Below are positions 49,428 to 56,831 of a stretch of 64,000 nucleotides of DNA, piece by piece. Below the pieces are notes generated by a model. The model saw nothing but the letters and a program-made list of their open reading frames with translations, did no database searches and was not told the DNA's origin. The DNA lies in contig NZ_JAAFGZ010000018.1 of assembly GCF_010365105.1 (NCBI RefSeq), forward strand, positions 1 to 64,000, given 5' to 3'. The stretch is from Polaromonas sp. GTDB taxonomy: Bacteria; Pseudomonadota; Gammaproteobacteria; Burkholderiales; Burkholderiaceae_C. Both the position numbers and the translations under genes were made by a program. The number at the start of each line of letters is the position of its first letter. The stretch's first letter is position 1.

Positions 49428-50990
49428 ATGCAAAAAATCTCCAGTCTCACAAGTCATCCGCTGCACGACATTGCGGGCACCCGCCTGATCGAGCAGCAGA
49501 TGGCTGGCGAGCTTGTCCCGCACACCCTCATGCAGCGCGCCGGACTTTCGGTCGCCCGCCTGGCGCTGGCATTGGCACCGCATGCCCGTTGCATCTGGAT
49601 CGCGTGCGGGCCGGGCAACAACGGCGGCGATGGTTTCGAAGCGGCGCTGCACCTGCACCAATGGGGCAAGTCCGTGGTCGTGACCTGGACCGGTTTGCCG
49701 TCTGGCAAGACTGAACTCCCGCCGGATGCCCAGGCATCGCGTCAGCGGGCGTTGACGGCGGGCGTGGCCATGGCCAGCGAACCGCCGCAAGGCTTCGATC
49801 TGTGCATCGATGCGCTGCTCGGCATCGGCGCCGTACTCGACCCGGCGCGGCCTGGAGGCACCATGATGCAGGAATGGCTGGATGTCATGGAATGCAGTCC
49901 GGCGCTGCGGCTGTCGGTCGATGTCCCGACCGGTCTGAATGCCGATACGGGCAAGCCAAGCCTCAAGAAAACTACTAAATACATAGCGAACAATGCTTAT
50001 GCAGCATGCGCAAACCGTCTTTTTACCTTGAGTTTATTGACATTGAAGCCAGGCTTGTTCACCGCCAGCGGACGGGACTGCGCAGGCGAGGTCTGGTTTG
50101 ATGATCTCGGGGTCAGCCTCACCCCTCCGGCCGGCCAGTCCTTGGCCGCTGAACCTTGCGCCTGGCTGCTGGGGGCAGACCGCACCTGCCAGACCTCGCG
50201 CGCGAAGGCAGCGCATGCCAGCCACAAAGGCAGCTTTGGCGATGTCGCGGTGATCGGAGGCGAATCGACCGTTTCCACCCACATGACAGGGGCGGCATTG
50301 CTGGCCGCCAGCGCTGCCCTGCATGCAGGCGCAGGCCGGGTGTTCGTGGCCCTGCTTGGCAAGGCGCCCGACTTGCGCGTTGACACGGAACAGCCTGAAT
50401 TCATGTTCCGCTCGCCGGAAGCGCTGGACATGGCGAACCAGGTCATCGTGTGCGGCTGTGGCGGCGGCCAATCGGTGGCATCCGTGCTTGCAAAAGTGCT
50501 GTCAACGGCCAGGCGGCTGGTACTGGACGCCGATGCACTCAATGCAATCGCCACCGACCCCCAACTGCAAACCCAGCTCAAGGCCCGGCATGGCCGCGGC
50601 TACAGCACCGTGCTCACTCCCCATCCGCTCGAAGCAGCGCGCCTGATCGGCAGCAGCGCTGCGGCGGTACAGGCAAATCGCCTTGAGACAGCGCGTCAAC
50701 TCGCCGAACGGTTCAGCTGTCTGGTGGTGCTCAAGGGTTCCGGAACCATCCTTGCCGGACCGGGCCAGAACGTCTTGATCAATCCGACCGGCAATGCGCT
50801 GCTGGCCACGGCCGGCACCGGCGATGTACTGGCGGGATTGATCGGCGCTTTTCTGGCGCGGGGCCAGAGTAGCCTGGATGCAGCCCAAAACGCCGTATTC
50901 GAACATGGCCAGAGGGCGGATACCTGGGGCGCAAGCAGACCAGGTATGGCCCTGACCGCGTCAAGGCTTGCCCGAGGGCCGTCAGCCTAA
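49428..50990 (+). CDS. nnr: bifunctional NAD(P)HX epimerase / ADP-dependent dehydratase
   Basis: A 520-residue fusion. The N-terminal YjeF epimerase domain (GTRLIEQQMAGELVPHTLMQRAGL, CGPGNNGGDGFEAALHLH, VDVPTGLNADTG) is followed by the C-terminal carbohydrate-kinase-like dehydratase (HKGSFGDVAVIGGE, AGRVFVALL, LDADALNAIA, VLTPHPLEAARL, VLKGSGTIL, NPTGNALLATAGTGDVLAGLIGAFLARG). It repairs hydrated NADH and NADPH. The segment KKTTKYIANNAYAACANRLF at about residues 183-202, where homologues have a short loop, is encoded by repeat copy H. Its last four bases overlap the convergent yggT-like gene. Confidence 0.95.
   Translation: MQKISSLTSHPLHDIAGTRLIEQQMAGELVPHTLMQRAGLSVARLALALAPHARCIWIACGPGNNGGDGFEAALHLHQWGKSVVVTWTGLPSGKTELPPDAQASRQRALTAGVAMASEPPQGFDLCIDALLGIGAVLDPARPGGTMMQEWLDVMECSPALRLSVDVPTGLNADTGKPSLKKTTKYIANNAYAACANRLFTLSLLTLKPGLFTASGRDCAGEVWFDDLGVSLTPPAGQSLAAEPCAWLLGADRTCQTSRAKAAHASHKGSFGDVAVIGGESTVSTHMTGAALLAASAALHAGAGRVFVALLGKAPDLRVDTEQPEFMFRSPEALDMANQVIVCGCGGGQSVASVLAKVLSTARRLVLDADALNAIATDPQLQTQLKARHGRGYSTVLTPHPLEAARLIGSSAAAVQANRLETARQLAERFSCLVVLKGSGTILAGPGQNVLINPTGNALLATAGTGDVLAGLIGAFLARGQSSLDAAQNAVFEHGQRADTWGASRPGMALTASRLARGPSA
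49976..50036 (+). repeat. copy H of the dispersed repeat, inside nnr
   Basis: ACTACTAAATACATAGCGAA, then GCTTATGCAGCATGCGCAAA and CCGTCTTTTTACCTTGAG. It aligns with copy D in the ATAGC, GCATGCGCAA and tail blocks. It reads through without stop in the nnr frame and adds about 12 residues relative to what I expect of the family. Confidence 0.65.
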
Positions 50991-51556
50991 ATCAGGACCA
51001 TCATGGCGATCTGGAGCACCACCAGCAGAACCAGCGCCGACAGGTCAACGCCGCCAATGGTGGGAATTACCCGCCTGACCGGCGTCAGCAGCGGCTCGGT
51101 CAGCCGGGCCAGCAGGCCATACACCGATGAGCCGGGCTGGACCCAGGACAAGATGGCATAACCCAGGACCAGCATGAACACCGTTTGCAGCACGACGCGA
51201 AGCAGCATTTTGACGGCAATCAGGGGCAGCATCAGAAAAACACCAGGCGTCCAGTCCAGCCCGCCTTCACCAACACTGCCCAAGACGCCAAACAGCAAGC
51301 CCACAAAAGTCGCATAAACCAGCGCCATCAACGCCGCGGCCAGCACGCTGGCCCAGTCCACGCGGGACTTGGTCCATGCCTTGGGCAGGGAGCGGCGCAG
51401 CGGCTTGACCAGCCAGTCGGTCAAGGCCATCACGAAGCTGCCGGGCTGGCCGGTCATGCTGACGCGCAGCCAGTTCATCCAGGCGCGCAGAAGCGCCGCA
51501 GCAATCAGCACGAAAAAAGCGGTTTCCAGCAGGAATGCCAGGATACGGATCAGCAT
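50987..51556 (-). CDS. YggT-family membrane protein
   Basis: A 189-residue protein with two YggT units. The first begins LIRILAFLLETAFFVLIAAALLRAWMNW, then a loop with PxRRSLPKA; the second ends LSWVQPGSSVYGLLARLTEPLLTPVRRVIPTIGGVDLSALVLLVVLQ. Function is not established; members are often linked to cell division or osmotic genes. It converges on nnr with a four-base overlap and is upstream of nothing else on its strand. Confidence 0.88.
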   Translation of the reverse strand: MLIRILAFLLETAFFVLIAAALLRAWMNWLRVSMTGQPGSFVMALTDWLVKPLRRSLPKAWTKSRVDWASVLAAALMALVYATFVGLLFGVLGSVGEGGLDWTPGVFLMLPLIAVKMLLRVVLQTVFMLVLGYAILSWVQPGSSVYGLLARLTEPLLTPVRRVIPTIGGVDLSALVLLVVLQIAMMVLI

Positions 51557-51597
51557 AGGTTCCCGTCAGGTTGGTACATGCAAAAGTTCATGATGTC

Positions 51598-53838
51598 CTA
51601 GCGACGGGGCTTCTTGCCCTGTTTCGGTCCTGCGCCGGCGGCTGGTTTTTTCGCTGCAGACTTGCGCGCCCGGGGTTGCGATGCCCTGTCAGGCTGCGCC
51701 TGTCTACTCTTGTTCCCCGCGTCACGCTCGCTATGTCCGCCACGCCGCGGTCCGGCGACACGATCCTGCAGGGGCAATTCGCCCGCAGCACCGCCGGCCT
51801 TGTCTTTCATGGCACGGCTCAACAGCCCGGCCTTGTCCTCACCCTCGTGCACCAGGCGGAAATCAATTTTCCGGCCATCGAGATCGACGCGGCTGACCTG
51901 CACGCGCAGCCGGGTGCCCAGTGCATAGCGCATGCCGCTGCGTTCGCCACGCAATTCCTGCCGGGCTTCGTCAAAGCGGTAGTATTCGCCGCCCAGTTCG
52001 GTGATGTGCACCAGGCCTTCGACATACATGGCGTCAAGCGTCACAAAAACCCCGAAACTGGTTGCCGCCGTGACCACGCCGCCAAACTCCTCGCCCAGAT
52101 GCTCGCGCATGTACTTGCACTTGAGCCAGGCTTCCACGTCGCGGCTGGCTTCGTCAGCCCGGCGTTCATTGGCGCTGCAATGCAGCCCGGCTGCCTGCCA
52201 GGCCAGCTGGTCGGCACTGGCTTTCTTCGGCTTTTCAGTCGGTTCCTTGACACGGGCTGCCAGTCGTTTGGACAGCTTGGCTTGCGCTTCACCCGGCGTG
52301 GGCAATACCGGCAACTGGTATTTCGTCTTTTTCAGGATGGCCTTGATCACCCGGTGCACCAGCAGGTCGGGATACCGGCGGATCGGACTGGTGAAGTGCG
52401 TGTAGGCCTCGTAAGCCAGGCCAAAGTGCCCCCCGTTCATTGGCGTGTAAATCGCCTGCTGCATGGAACGCAGCAGCATGGAGTGGATTTGCTGCGCATC
52501 CGGCCGTTCCTTGGTCGCCATGGCGATTTGCTGGAACTCGCTGGGCGCCGGGTCGTCGCTGACCGTCATGCCGATGCCGACGGCCTTGAGATAGTTGCGC
52601 AACACTTCGATCTTCTCGGGTGTCGGGCTTTCATGAACACGGAACAGCGCAGTGTGCTTGCTTTGCGCGATGAAGTCGGCAGAGCAGACATTGGCCGCCA
52701 GCATCGACTCTTCAATCACCCGGTGCGCCACGTTGCGGGTTCGGGGAATGATTTTCTCGATCCGGCCGACCTCATCGCAGACGATTTGCGTTTCAGTGGT
52801 TTCAAAATCAACCGCGCCGCGGGTGCCACGCTCCTTGAGCAAGGCCTGGTACACCTCGTGCAGTTGCAACAGGTGCGGCACGATGTCCTTGCGCTGCTGC
52901 GCTTCCGGTCCACGGGTATTGCCCAGGATAGCCGCGACTTCGTTGTAGGTCAGGCGCGCCTGGCTGAGCATCACGGCAGGATAGAACTGGTAGGCGTGAA
53001 CCTCGCCCTTGGCATTGACCAGCATGTCGCAGACCATGCACAGCCGTTCGACATGCGGGTTGAGCGAGCACAGGCCGTTGGACAGCTTTTCGGGCAGCAT
53101 GGGAATCACGCGGCGCGGGAAATAGACACTGGTGGCGCGGTCATAGGCGTCAATGTCAATGGCGCTGCCCGTCTCGACGTAATGGCTGACATCGGCAATC
53201 GCCACCAGCAGGCGCCAGCCCTTGCCGCGCCCCACCTTCACGGGTTCGCAGTACACCGCGTCGTCAAAGTCGCGCGCATCCTCGCCGTCGATCGTCACCA
53301 GAGCAATGTCGGTCAGGTCAACGCGATGCTGTTTGTCGACAGGACGGACCGCATCGGGCAAGGTTCGCGCCAGTGCCAGTGCGTTGTCGCTGAAGATGTG
53401 CGGCACGCCGTATTTGCGCACGGCTATTTCGATTTCCATGCCAGGGTCGTCGATTTCACCCAGCACCTCCGTCACACGCCCTACCGGCTGGCCGAACAAG
53501 GCGGGGGGCTCGGTCAACTGCACGACCACGATCTGGCCGGTCTTGGCCGTGCCGGTTGCCCCCTTGGGAATCAGCACATCCTGACCGTAACGCTTGTCCT
53601 CGGGAGCCACAAGCCAGACGCCACTTTCCTGCAACAGGCGGCCGATGATCGGATTGGGAGAGCGTTCGATGATTTCAGTGACACGCCCCTCGGGCCGGTT
53701 CTTTCGATCATGCCGCACGATACGCGCCTTGACGCGGTCGTTGTGCAGCACGGCGCGCATTTCGTTCGGCGGCAGGTAAATGTCGGCCTCGCCGTCGCTT
53801 CGCTGGACGAAACCATGACCGTCGCGGTGGCCGGACAC
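51598..53838 (-). CDS. rnr: ribonuclease R
   Basis: With the GTG at 53838 it has 746 residues. Cold-shock-type RNA-binding domains come first (GHRDGHGFVQRSDGEADIYLPPNEMRAVLHNDRVKARIV). Then comes the RNB domain with IDGEDARDFDDAVYCE (catalytic Asp residues) and SVYFPRRVIPMLPEKLSNGLCSLNP, an S1 domain near 620-700 and a Lys/Arg-rich tail. It degrades structured RNA 3' to 5'. The N-terminal helix-turn-helix of E. coli RNase R is absent. The frame stays open about 75 bases upstream (LLAEFEGIVSG) without ATG, while the only ATG there (53916) is in another frame, so the start may be GTG, another non-ATG codon, or damaged. Confidence 0.92.
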   Translation of the reverse strand: MSGHRDGHGFVQRSDGEADIYLPPNEMRAVLHNDRVKARIVRHDRKNRPEGRVTEIIERSPNPIIGRLLQESGVWLVAPEDKRYGQDVLIPKGATGTAKTGQIVVVQLTEPPALFGQPVGRVTEVLGEIDDPGMEIEIAVRKYGVPHIFSDNALALARTLPDAVRPVDKQHRVDLTDIALVTIDGEDARDFDDAVYCEPVKVGRGKGWRLLVAIADVSHYVETGSAIDIDAYDRATSVYFPRRVIPMLPEKLSNGLCSLNPHVERLCMVCDMLVNAKGEVHAYQFYPAVMLSQARLTYNEVAAILGNTRGPEAQQRKDIVPHLLQLHEVYQALLKERGTRGAVDFETTETQIVCDEVGRIEKIIPRTRNVAHRVIEESMLAANVCSADFIAQSKHTALFRVHESPTPEKIEVLRNYLKAVGIGMTVSDDPAPSEFQQIAMATKERPDAQQIHSMLLRSMQQAIYTPMNGGHFGLAYEAYTHFTSPIRRYPDLLVHRVIKAILKKTKYQLPVLPTPGEAQAKLSKRLAARVKEPTEKPKKASADQLAWQAAGLHCSANERRADEASRDVEAWLKCKYMREHLGEEFGGVVTAATSFGVFVTLDAMYVEGLVHITELGGEYYRFDEARQELRGERSGMRYALGTRLRVQVSRVDLDGRKIDFRLVHEGEDKAGLLSRAMKDKAGGAAGELPLQDRVAGPRRGGHSERDAGNKSRQAQPDRASQPRARKSAAKKPAAGAGPKQGKKPRR

Positions 53839-54193
53839 AATGCCCTCGAATTCAGCGAGGAGTCCGGCGGCGGGGCCGGAATTGGGAAGATTTGTTTTGA
53901 TAAGAAGTCTCTTTCATGAGATCGCGCTGGCCAAGGCTGTCCAGCCAGAGCGCGTTGTAAATGGAAATTGGCAAGCTCCGATTTTTTTGGTATCAGTTTA
54001 GAACCAGATACTAGCCGCGATTTGTGAAAAGCCGATGTTCCATTCAATGGGACGGCTTATCTGATTCGGCAATGGAAAATTCTGCTCAATTTGCCTTCAA
54101 CATGGGGTCACCGTCCCACGTTTCTGAAAACTATAGAAAATTTTCAGTCACATGCCTGATAAGCCATAAATGTAATGTTAAACTGCTTGCTGT
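53839..54193. other. region between rnr and tRNA-Leu
   Basis: About 350 bases with no gene that I can support. It contains the uncertain rnr 5' end (to about 53916) and the tRNA-Leu promoter region, which is AT-rich just upstream of 54194. No hexamer pair is convincing. Confidence 0.4.
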
Positions 54194-54275
54194 GCCCGGG
54201 TGGCGGAATTGGTAGACGCGCACGGTTCAGGTCCGTGTATCGCAAGATGTGGAGATTCGAGTTCTCTCCCGGGCA
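54194..54275 (+). tRNA. tRNA-Leu (CAG)
   Basis: Acceptor GCCCGGG at 54194-54200 pairs with CCCGGGC at 54268-54274. D-arm region TGGCGGAATTGGTAGACGC, anticodon stem-loop ACGGTTCAGGTCCGT with CAG anticodon, a long variable arm and T-arm GATTCGAGTTCTC are all present. The long variable arm is typical of tRNA-Leu. The 3' CCA is not encoded (CAA follows the discriminator A). A strong terminator follows. Confidence 0.93.
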
Positions 54276-54292
54276 CAAACTCACCAAGCTAT

Positions 54293-54324
54293 AAAAGCTA
54301 CTGCTAACGCAGTAGCTTTTTTTT
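54293..54324 (+). terminator. terminator after tRNA-Leu
   Basis: AAAAGCTACTGC and GCAGTAGCTTTT are 12-base perfect arms around TAAC, followed by further T residues. The A-run on the other side gives a T-run for the minus strand as well, so it may also end the rimO transcript. Confidence 0.9.
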
Positions 54325-54402
54325 CGCCTGGACCCTGCTGAGTCTTGTAATCCAATCCCTGTAGATACAGGGATTGACAAGAAACGCAACGACTCAAAGG
54401 CC

Positions 54403-55821
54403 TCAGACAGGCACGCCAATCAGGTCGTGTCCCTGTACACCCACAATCCGGGCACGCGTGAATTCGCCAACTTTCATGGTCTTGCTGATTTTCTCGGGCG
54501 GTAAAAGTTTGACCACACCATCAATCTCGGGCGCATCGGCATAGGACCGCCCTGTTCCACCCTTTCGTCCCAAGGCGGGTGCGTGGTCTACCAGCACCTG
54601 CATGGTCGCACCAACGCGCTGCTGGAGTTTGTGGCTTGAAACAGCCTCGGCCACCGCCATGAATCGCGCACGACGCTCTTCACGCACCTCCAGTGGCAAC
54701 ATTCCCGGAATATCATTGGCAGCGGCACCTTGCACAGGGCTGTAGGCAAAACATCCGGCGCGATCAATTTTTGCCACGCGCATGAAGTCAAGCAGATGCT
54801 CGAATTCGGCTTCTGTTTCGCCCGGAAAGCCAGCGATGAACGTGCTTCGAATGACGATTTCGGGACATATCTCGCGCCAGCGCGAAATTCGCTCCAGGTT
54901 CTTTTCTCCGCTGGCGGGACGTTTCATGCGCTTCAGGACATCCGGATGACTGTGCTGCAAGGGCACATCAAGGTAAGGCAGCACCTTGCCAGTCGCCATC
55001 AATGGAAGGATTTCGTCCACGCTCGGGTACGGATAGACGTAATGCAAACGCACCCAGGCACCGAAAGGCGCGGCAATTTCGCCCAGCGCCTGGACCAGTT
55101 CAAGCATCCGTGTCTTGACCGGCTTGCCATCCCAGAAACCGGTACGGTACTTCACATCGACGCCATAAGCAGAGGTATCCTGACTGATGACCAGCAACTC
55201 TTTTACGCCGCCCTCAAAGAGCGCACGCGCTTCGTTCAAAACATCCCCGACAGGCCGTGACACCAGATCGCCGCGCATGGACGGAATGATGCAGAAGGTG
55301 CAACGATGGTTGCAGCCCTCACTGATCTTGAGGTAGGCGTAGTGCCGGGGCGTGAGCTTGATGCCAGCAATGCCAAAGGCATTGGGTACAAGATCCACAA
55401 AAGGGTCATGCGGCTTGGGCAGGTTCAGGTGCACCGCATCCATCACTTCCTGTGTTGCATGCGGGCCAGTGACCGCCAATACGCTGGGGTGCATCTGGCG
55501 CACCAGATTGCCGCCGCTATCGCCGGTCTTGGCGCCCAGGCAGCCTGTCACGATGACTTTGCCGTTTTCAGCCAGCGCTTCGCCAATGGTATCCAGGCTT
55601 TCTCTGACCGCATCATCAATGAAGCCGCAAGTATTGACGATGACCAGGTCGGCGCCCTCGAAGGTTTTGGAGGTCTGATAGCCCTCGGCACTGAGCCGGG
55701 TCAAAATCAGCTCGGAATCGGTCAAGGCCTTGGGACAGCCCAGGCTGACGAAACCCACGCGCGGGGCGGGCTTGACAGGGGCAACAGGGGAAAGGGGAGA
55801 TTGGGAAAGTACTTCGCTCAT
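54403..55821 (-). CDS. rimO: ribosomal protein S12 methylthiotransferase
   Basis: A 472-residue MiaB-like radical SAM enzyme. N-terminal UPF0004 domain with [26 protein letters not shown] and VTGCLGA supplying three Cys for an auxiliary FeS cluster; radical SAM motif [24 protein letters not shown]-terminal TRAM domain. SLGCPKxxxDSE and PSMRG distinguish RimO from MiaB. It methylthiolates an Asp of ribosomal protein S12. Confidence 0.96.
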   Translation of the reverse strand: MSEVLSQSPLSPVAPVKPAPRVGFVSLGCPKALTDSELILTRLSAEGYQTSKTFEGADLVIVNTCGFIDDAVRESLDTIGEALAENGKVIVTGCLGAKTGDSGGNLVRQMHPSVLAVTGPHATQEVMDAVHLNLPKPHDPFVDLVPNAFGIAGIKLTPRHYAYLKISEGCNHRCTFCIIPSMRGDLVSRPVGDVLNEARALFEGGVKELLVISQDTSAYGVDVKYRTGFWDGKPVKTRMLELVQALGEIAAPFGAWVRLHYVYPYPSVDEILPLMATGKVLPYLDVPLQHSHPDVLKRMKRPASGEKNLERISRWREICPEIVIRSTFIAGFPGETEAEFEHLLDFMRVAKIDRAGCFAYSPVQGAAANDIPGMLPLEVREERRARFMAVAEAVSSHKLQQRVGATMQVLVDHAPALGRKGGTGRSYADAPEIDGVVKLLPPEKISKTMKVGEFTRARIVGVQGHDLIGVPV

Positions 55822-55901
55822 GGCTCTATTGTCTCAGAGCAGGCGAAAAAGCGATAAAACGAGGTCTATCGCTTTCAAATGATCGACTGGGCAGTTGGCT
55901 G

Positions 55902-56519
55902 CTAGCGCTTCAACCCGAGTGCGGCCAGCATCTGTTCGCTCTGCTTTTGCATCTGTTCCTGCATTTGCGTAAAGACGTTCTTGGATTGCTCGACGTAGGC
56001 TCCCATCATGCCCTGCATCATCGGTGACTTGGCATTCACGAACTGCGCCCACATCTCCGGGCTCAGGCCTTTGGACTGCTCTGCCATCTTCAGCTGCAGA
56101 TCCATGAAACTCTGTACATTTTTTTCAAGGTACGCCCCCATGAAGCTCTGCATCGCGTCACCGTAGAAACGAATGATGTTGGACAGTACGGCTTCAGTAA
56201 ACATGGGCGCGCCACCAGCCTCTTCTTCAAGAATGATTTGAAGCAAAATACTGCGCGTGAGGTCTTCATTGGTTTTTGCATCCCGCACAACGAAATGCGT
56301 ACTGCTCATGACCAGGCGTCGTACCTCGGCGAGCGTGATGTAGGCCGACGTTTCGGTGTCATAAAGACGCCGATTGGGGTACTTTTTGATGATGCGTGCT
56401 GGTTCGACGTTGTCGACAGCTGTTTTTTTGCTTTTGCTGCCAAGACTGGCAACTGCAACCGTTTCACTTTCCGGGGGAGGTGAAACGGTTTGCGGAATAA
56501 CGGATTTGTTGCTGTGCAA
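55902..56519 (-). CDS. phaR: polyhydroxyalkanoate synthesis regulator PhaR
   Basis: A 205-residue protein. The DNA-binding PHB/PHA accumulation domain starts RIIKKYPNRRLYDTETSAYITLAEVRRLVMSSTHFVVRDAKTNEDLTRSILLQII. The following part is FYGDAMQSFMGAYLEKNVQSFMDLQ and a Met/Gln-rich helical tail (FTQMQEQMQKQSEQML), typical of the phasin-linked regulator. PhaR represses phasin genes and binds PHB granules. The 3-hydroxybutyrate dehydrogenase gene about 4 kb away fits PHB turnover. Confidence 0.93.
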   Translation of the reverse strand: MHSNKSVIPQTVSPPPESETVAVASLGSKSKKTAVDNVEPARIIKKYPNRRLYDTETSAYITLAEVRRLVMSSTHFVVRDAKTNEDLTRSILLQIILEEEAGGAPMFTEAVLSNIIRFYGDAMQSFMGAYLEKNVQSFMDLQLKMAEQSKGLSPEMWAQFVNAKSPMMQGMMGAYVEQSKNVFTQMQEQMQKQSEQMLAALGLKR

Positions 56520-56570
56520 TGATGACTCCAGGAGATGACGAATACCTGCCTTATGAGGGCGGGGTTCGGT

Positions 56571-56585
56571 ACATTCTAGGAATGT
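56571..56585. promoter_or_regulatory. perfect palindrome upstream of phaR
   Basis: ACATTC-TAG-GAATGT, 15 bases, about 50 bases upstream of the phaR start. Read on the minus strand it contains TAGAAT, similar to a -10 box, with TTGCGT 15 bases upstream. It may be an operator overlapping the promoter; PhaR autoregulation is known in related organisms, but the site sequence is not the reported TTGC/TGCA type. Confidence 0.35.
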
Positions 56586-56677
56586 CTTGATCTACGCAAT
56601 TATTTATGGGTTATCTTTTTTCAATGTTTTGCTCAACAGGAACGAAACATTGAATAAGAAAACCAATTCAAAAAAAT

Positions 56678-56754
56678 TGGTAGGCGCGATTGGACTCGAA
56701 CCAACGACCCCCACCATGTCAAGGTGGTGCTCTAACCAGCTGAGCTACGCGCCT
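56678..56754 (-). tRNA. tRNA-Val (GAC)
   Basis: On the minus strand: acceptor AGGCGCG pairing with CGCGCCT, D-arm TAGCTCAGCTGGTTAGAGC, anticodon stem CCACC-TTGACAT-GGTGG with GAC anticodon, T-arm TTGGTTCGAGTCCAA, and encoded CCA at the end. 77 bases. It lies between relA and phaR. Confidence 0.95.
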
Positions 56755-56831
56755 AAAGGACTGTTCAAGCTCGTATTCTAGCAGTGCAAAACACAGGTTT
56801 TCAAGCCTGCGCAAAAATAAGTGCAATCAAT

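Noticed and set aside
48365..49450. A 361-codon minus-strand open frame
   Set aside because: Covers the Kbp-like gene and the nnr start in antisense; no ribosome-binding site or domain.
51571..53919. A 782-codon plus-strand open frame
   Set aside because: It is the antisense of rnr, which has full RNB and S1 motifs on the minus strand; the plus-strand product is His/Gln-rich with no known domain, typical of high-GC shadow frames.
54024..54215. Small plus-strand frame running into tRNA-Leu
   Set aside because: Overlaps a well-formed tRNA gene and has no motif or clear ribosome-binding site.
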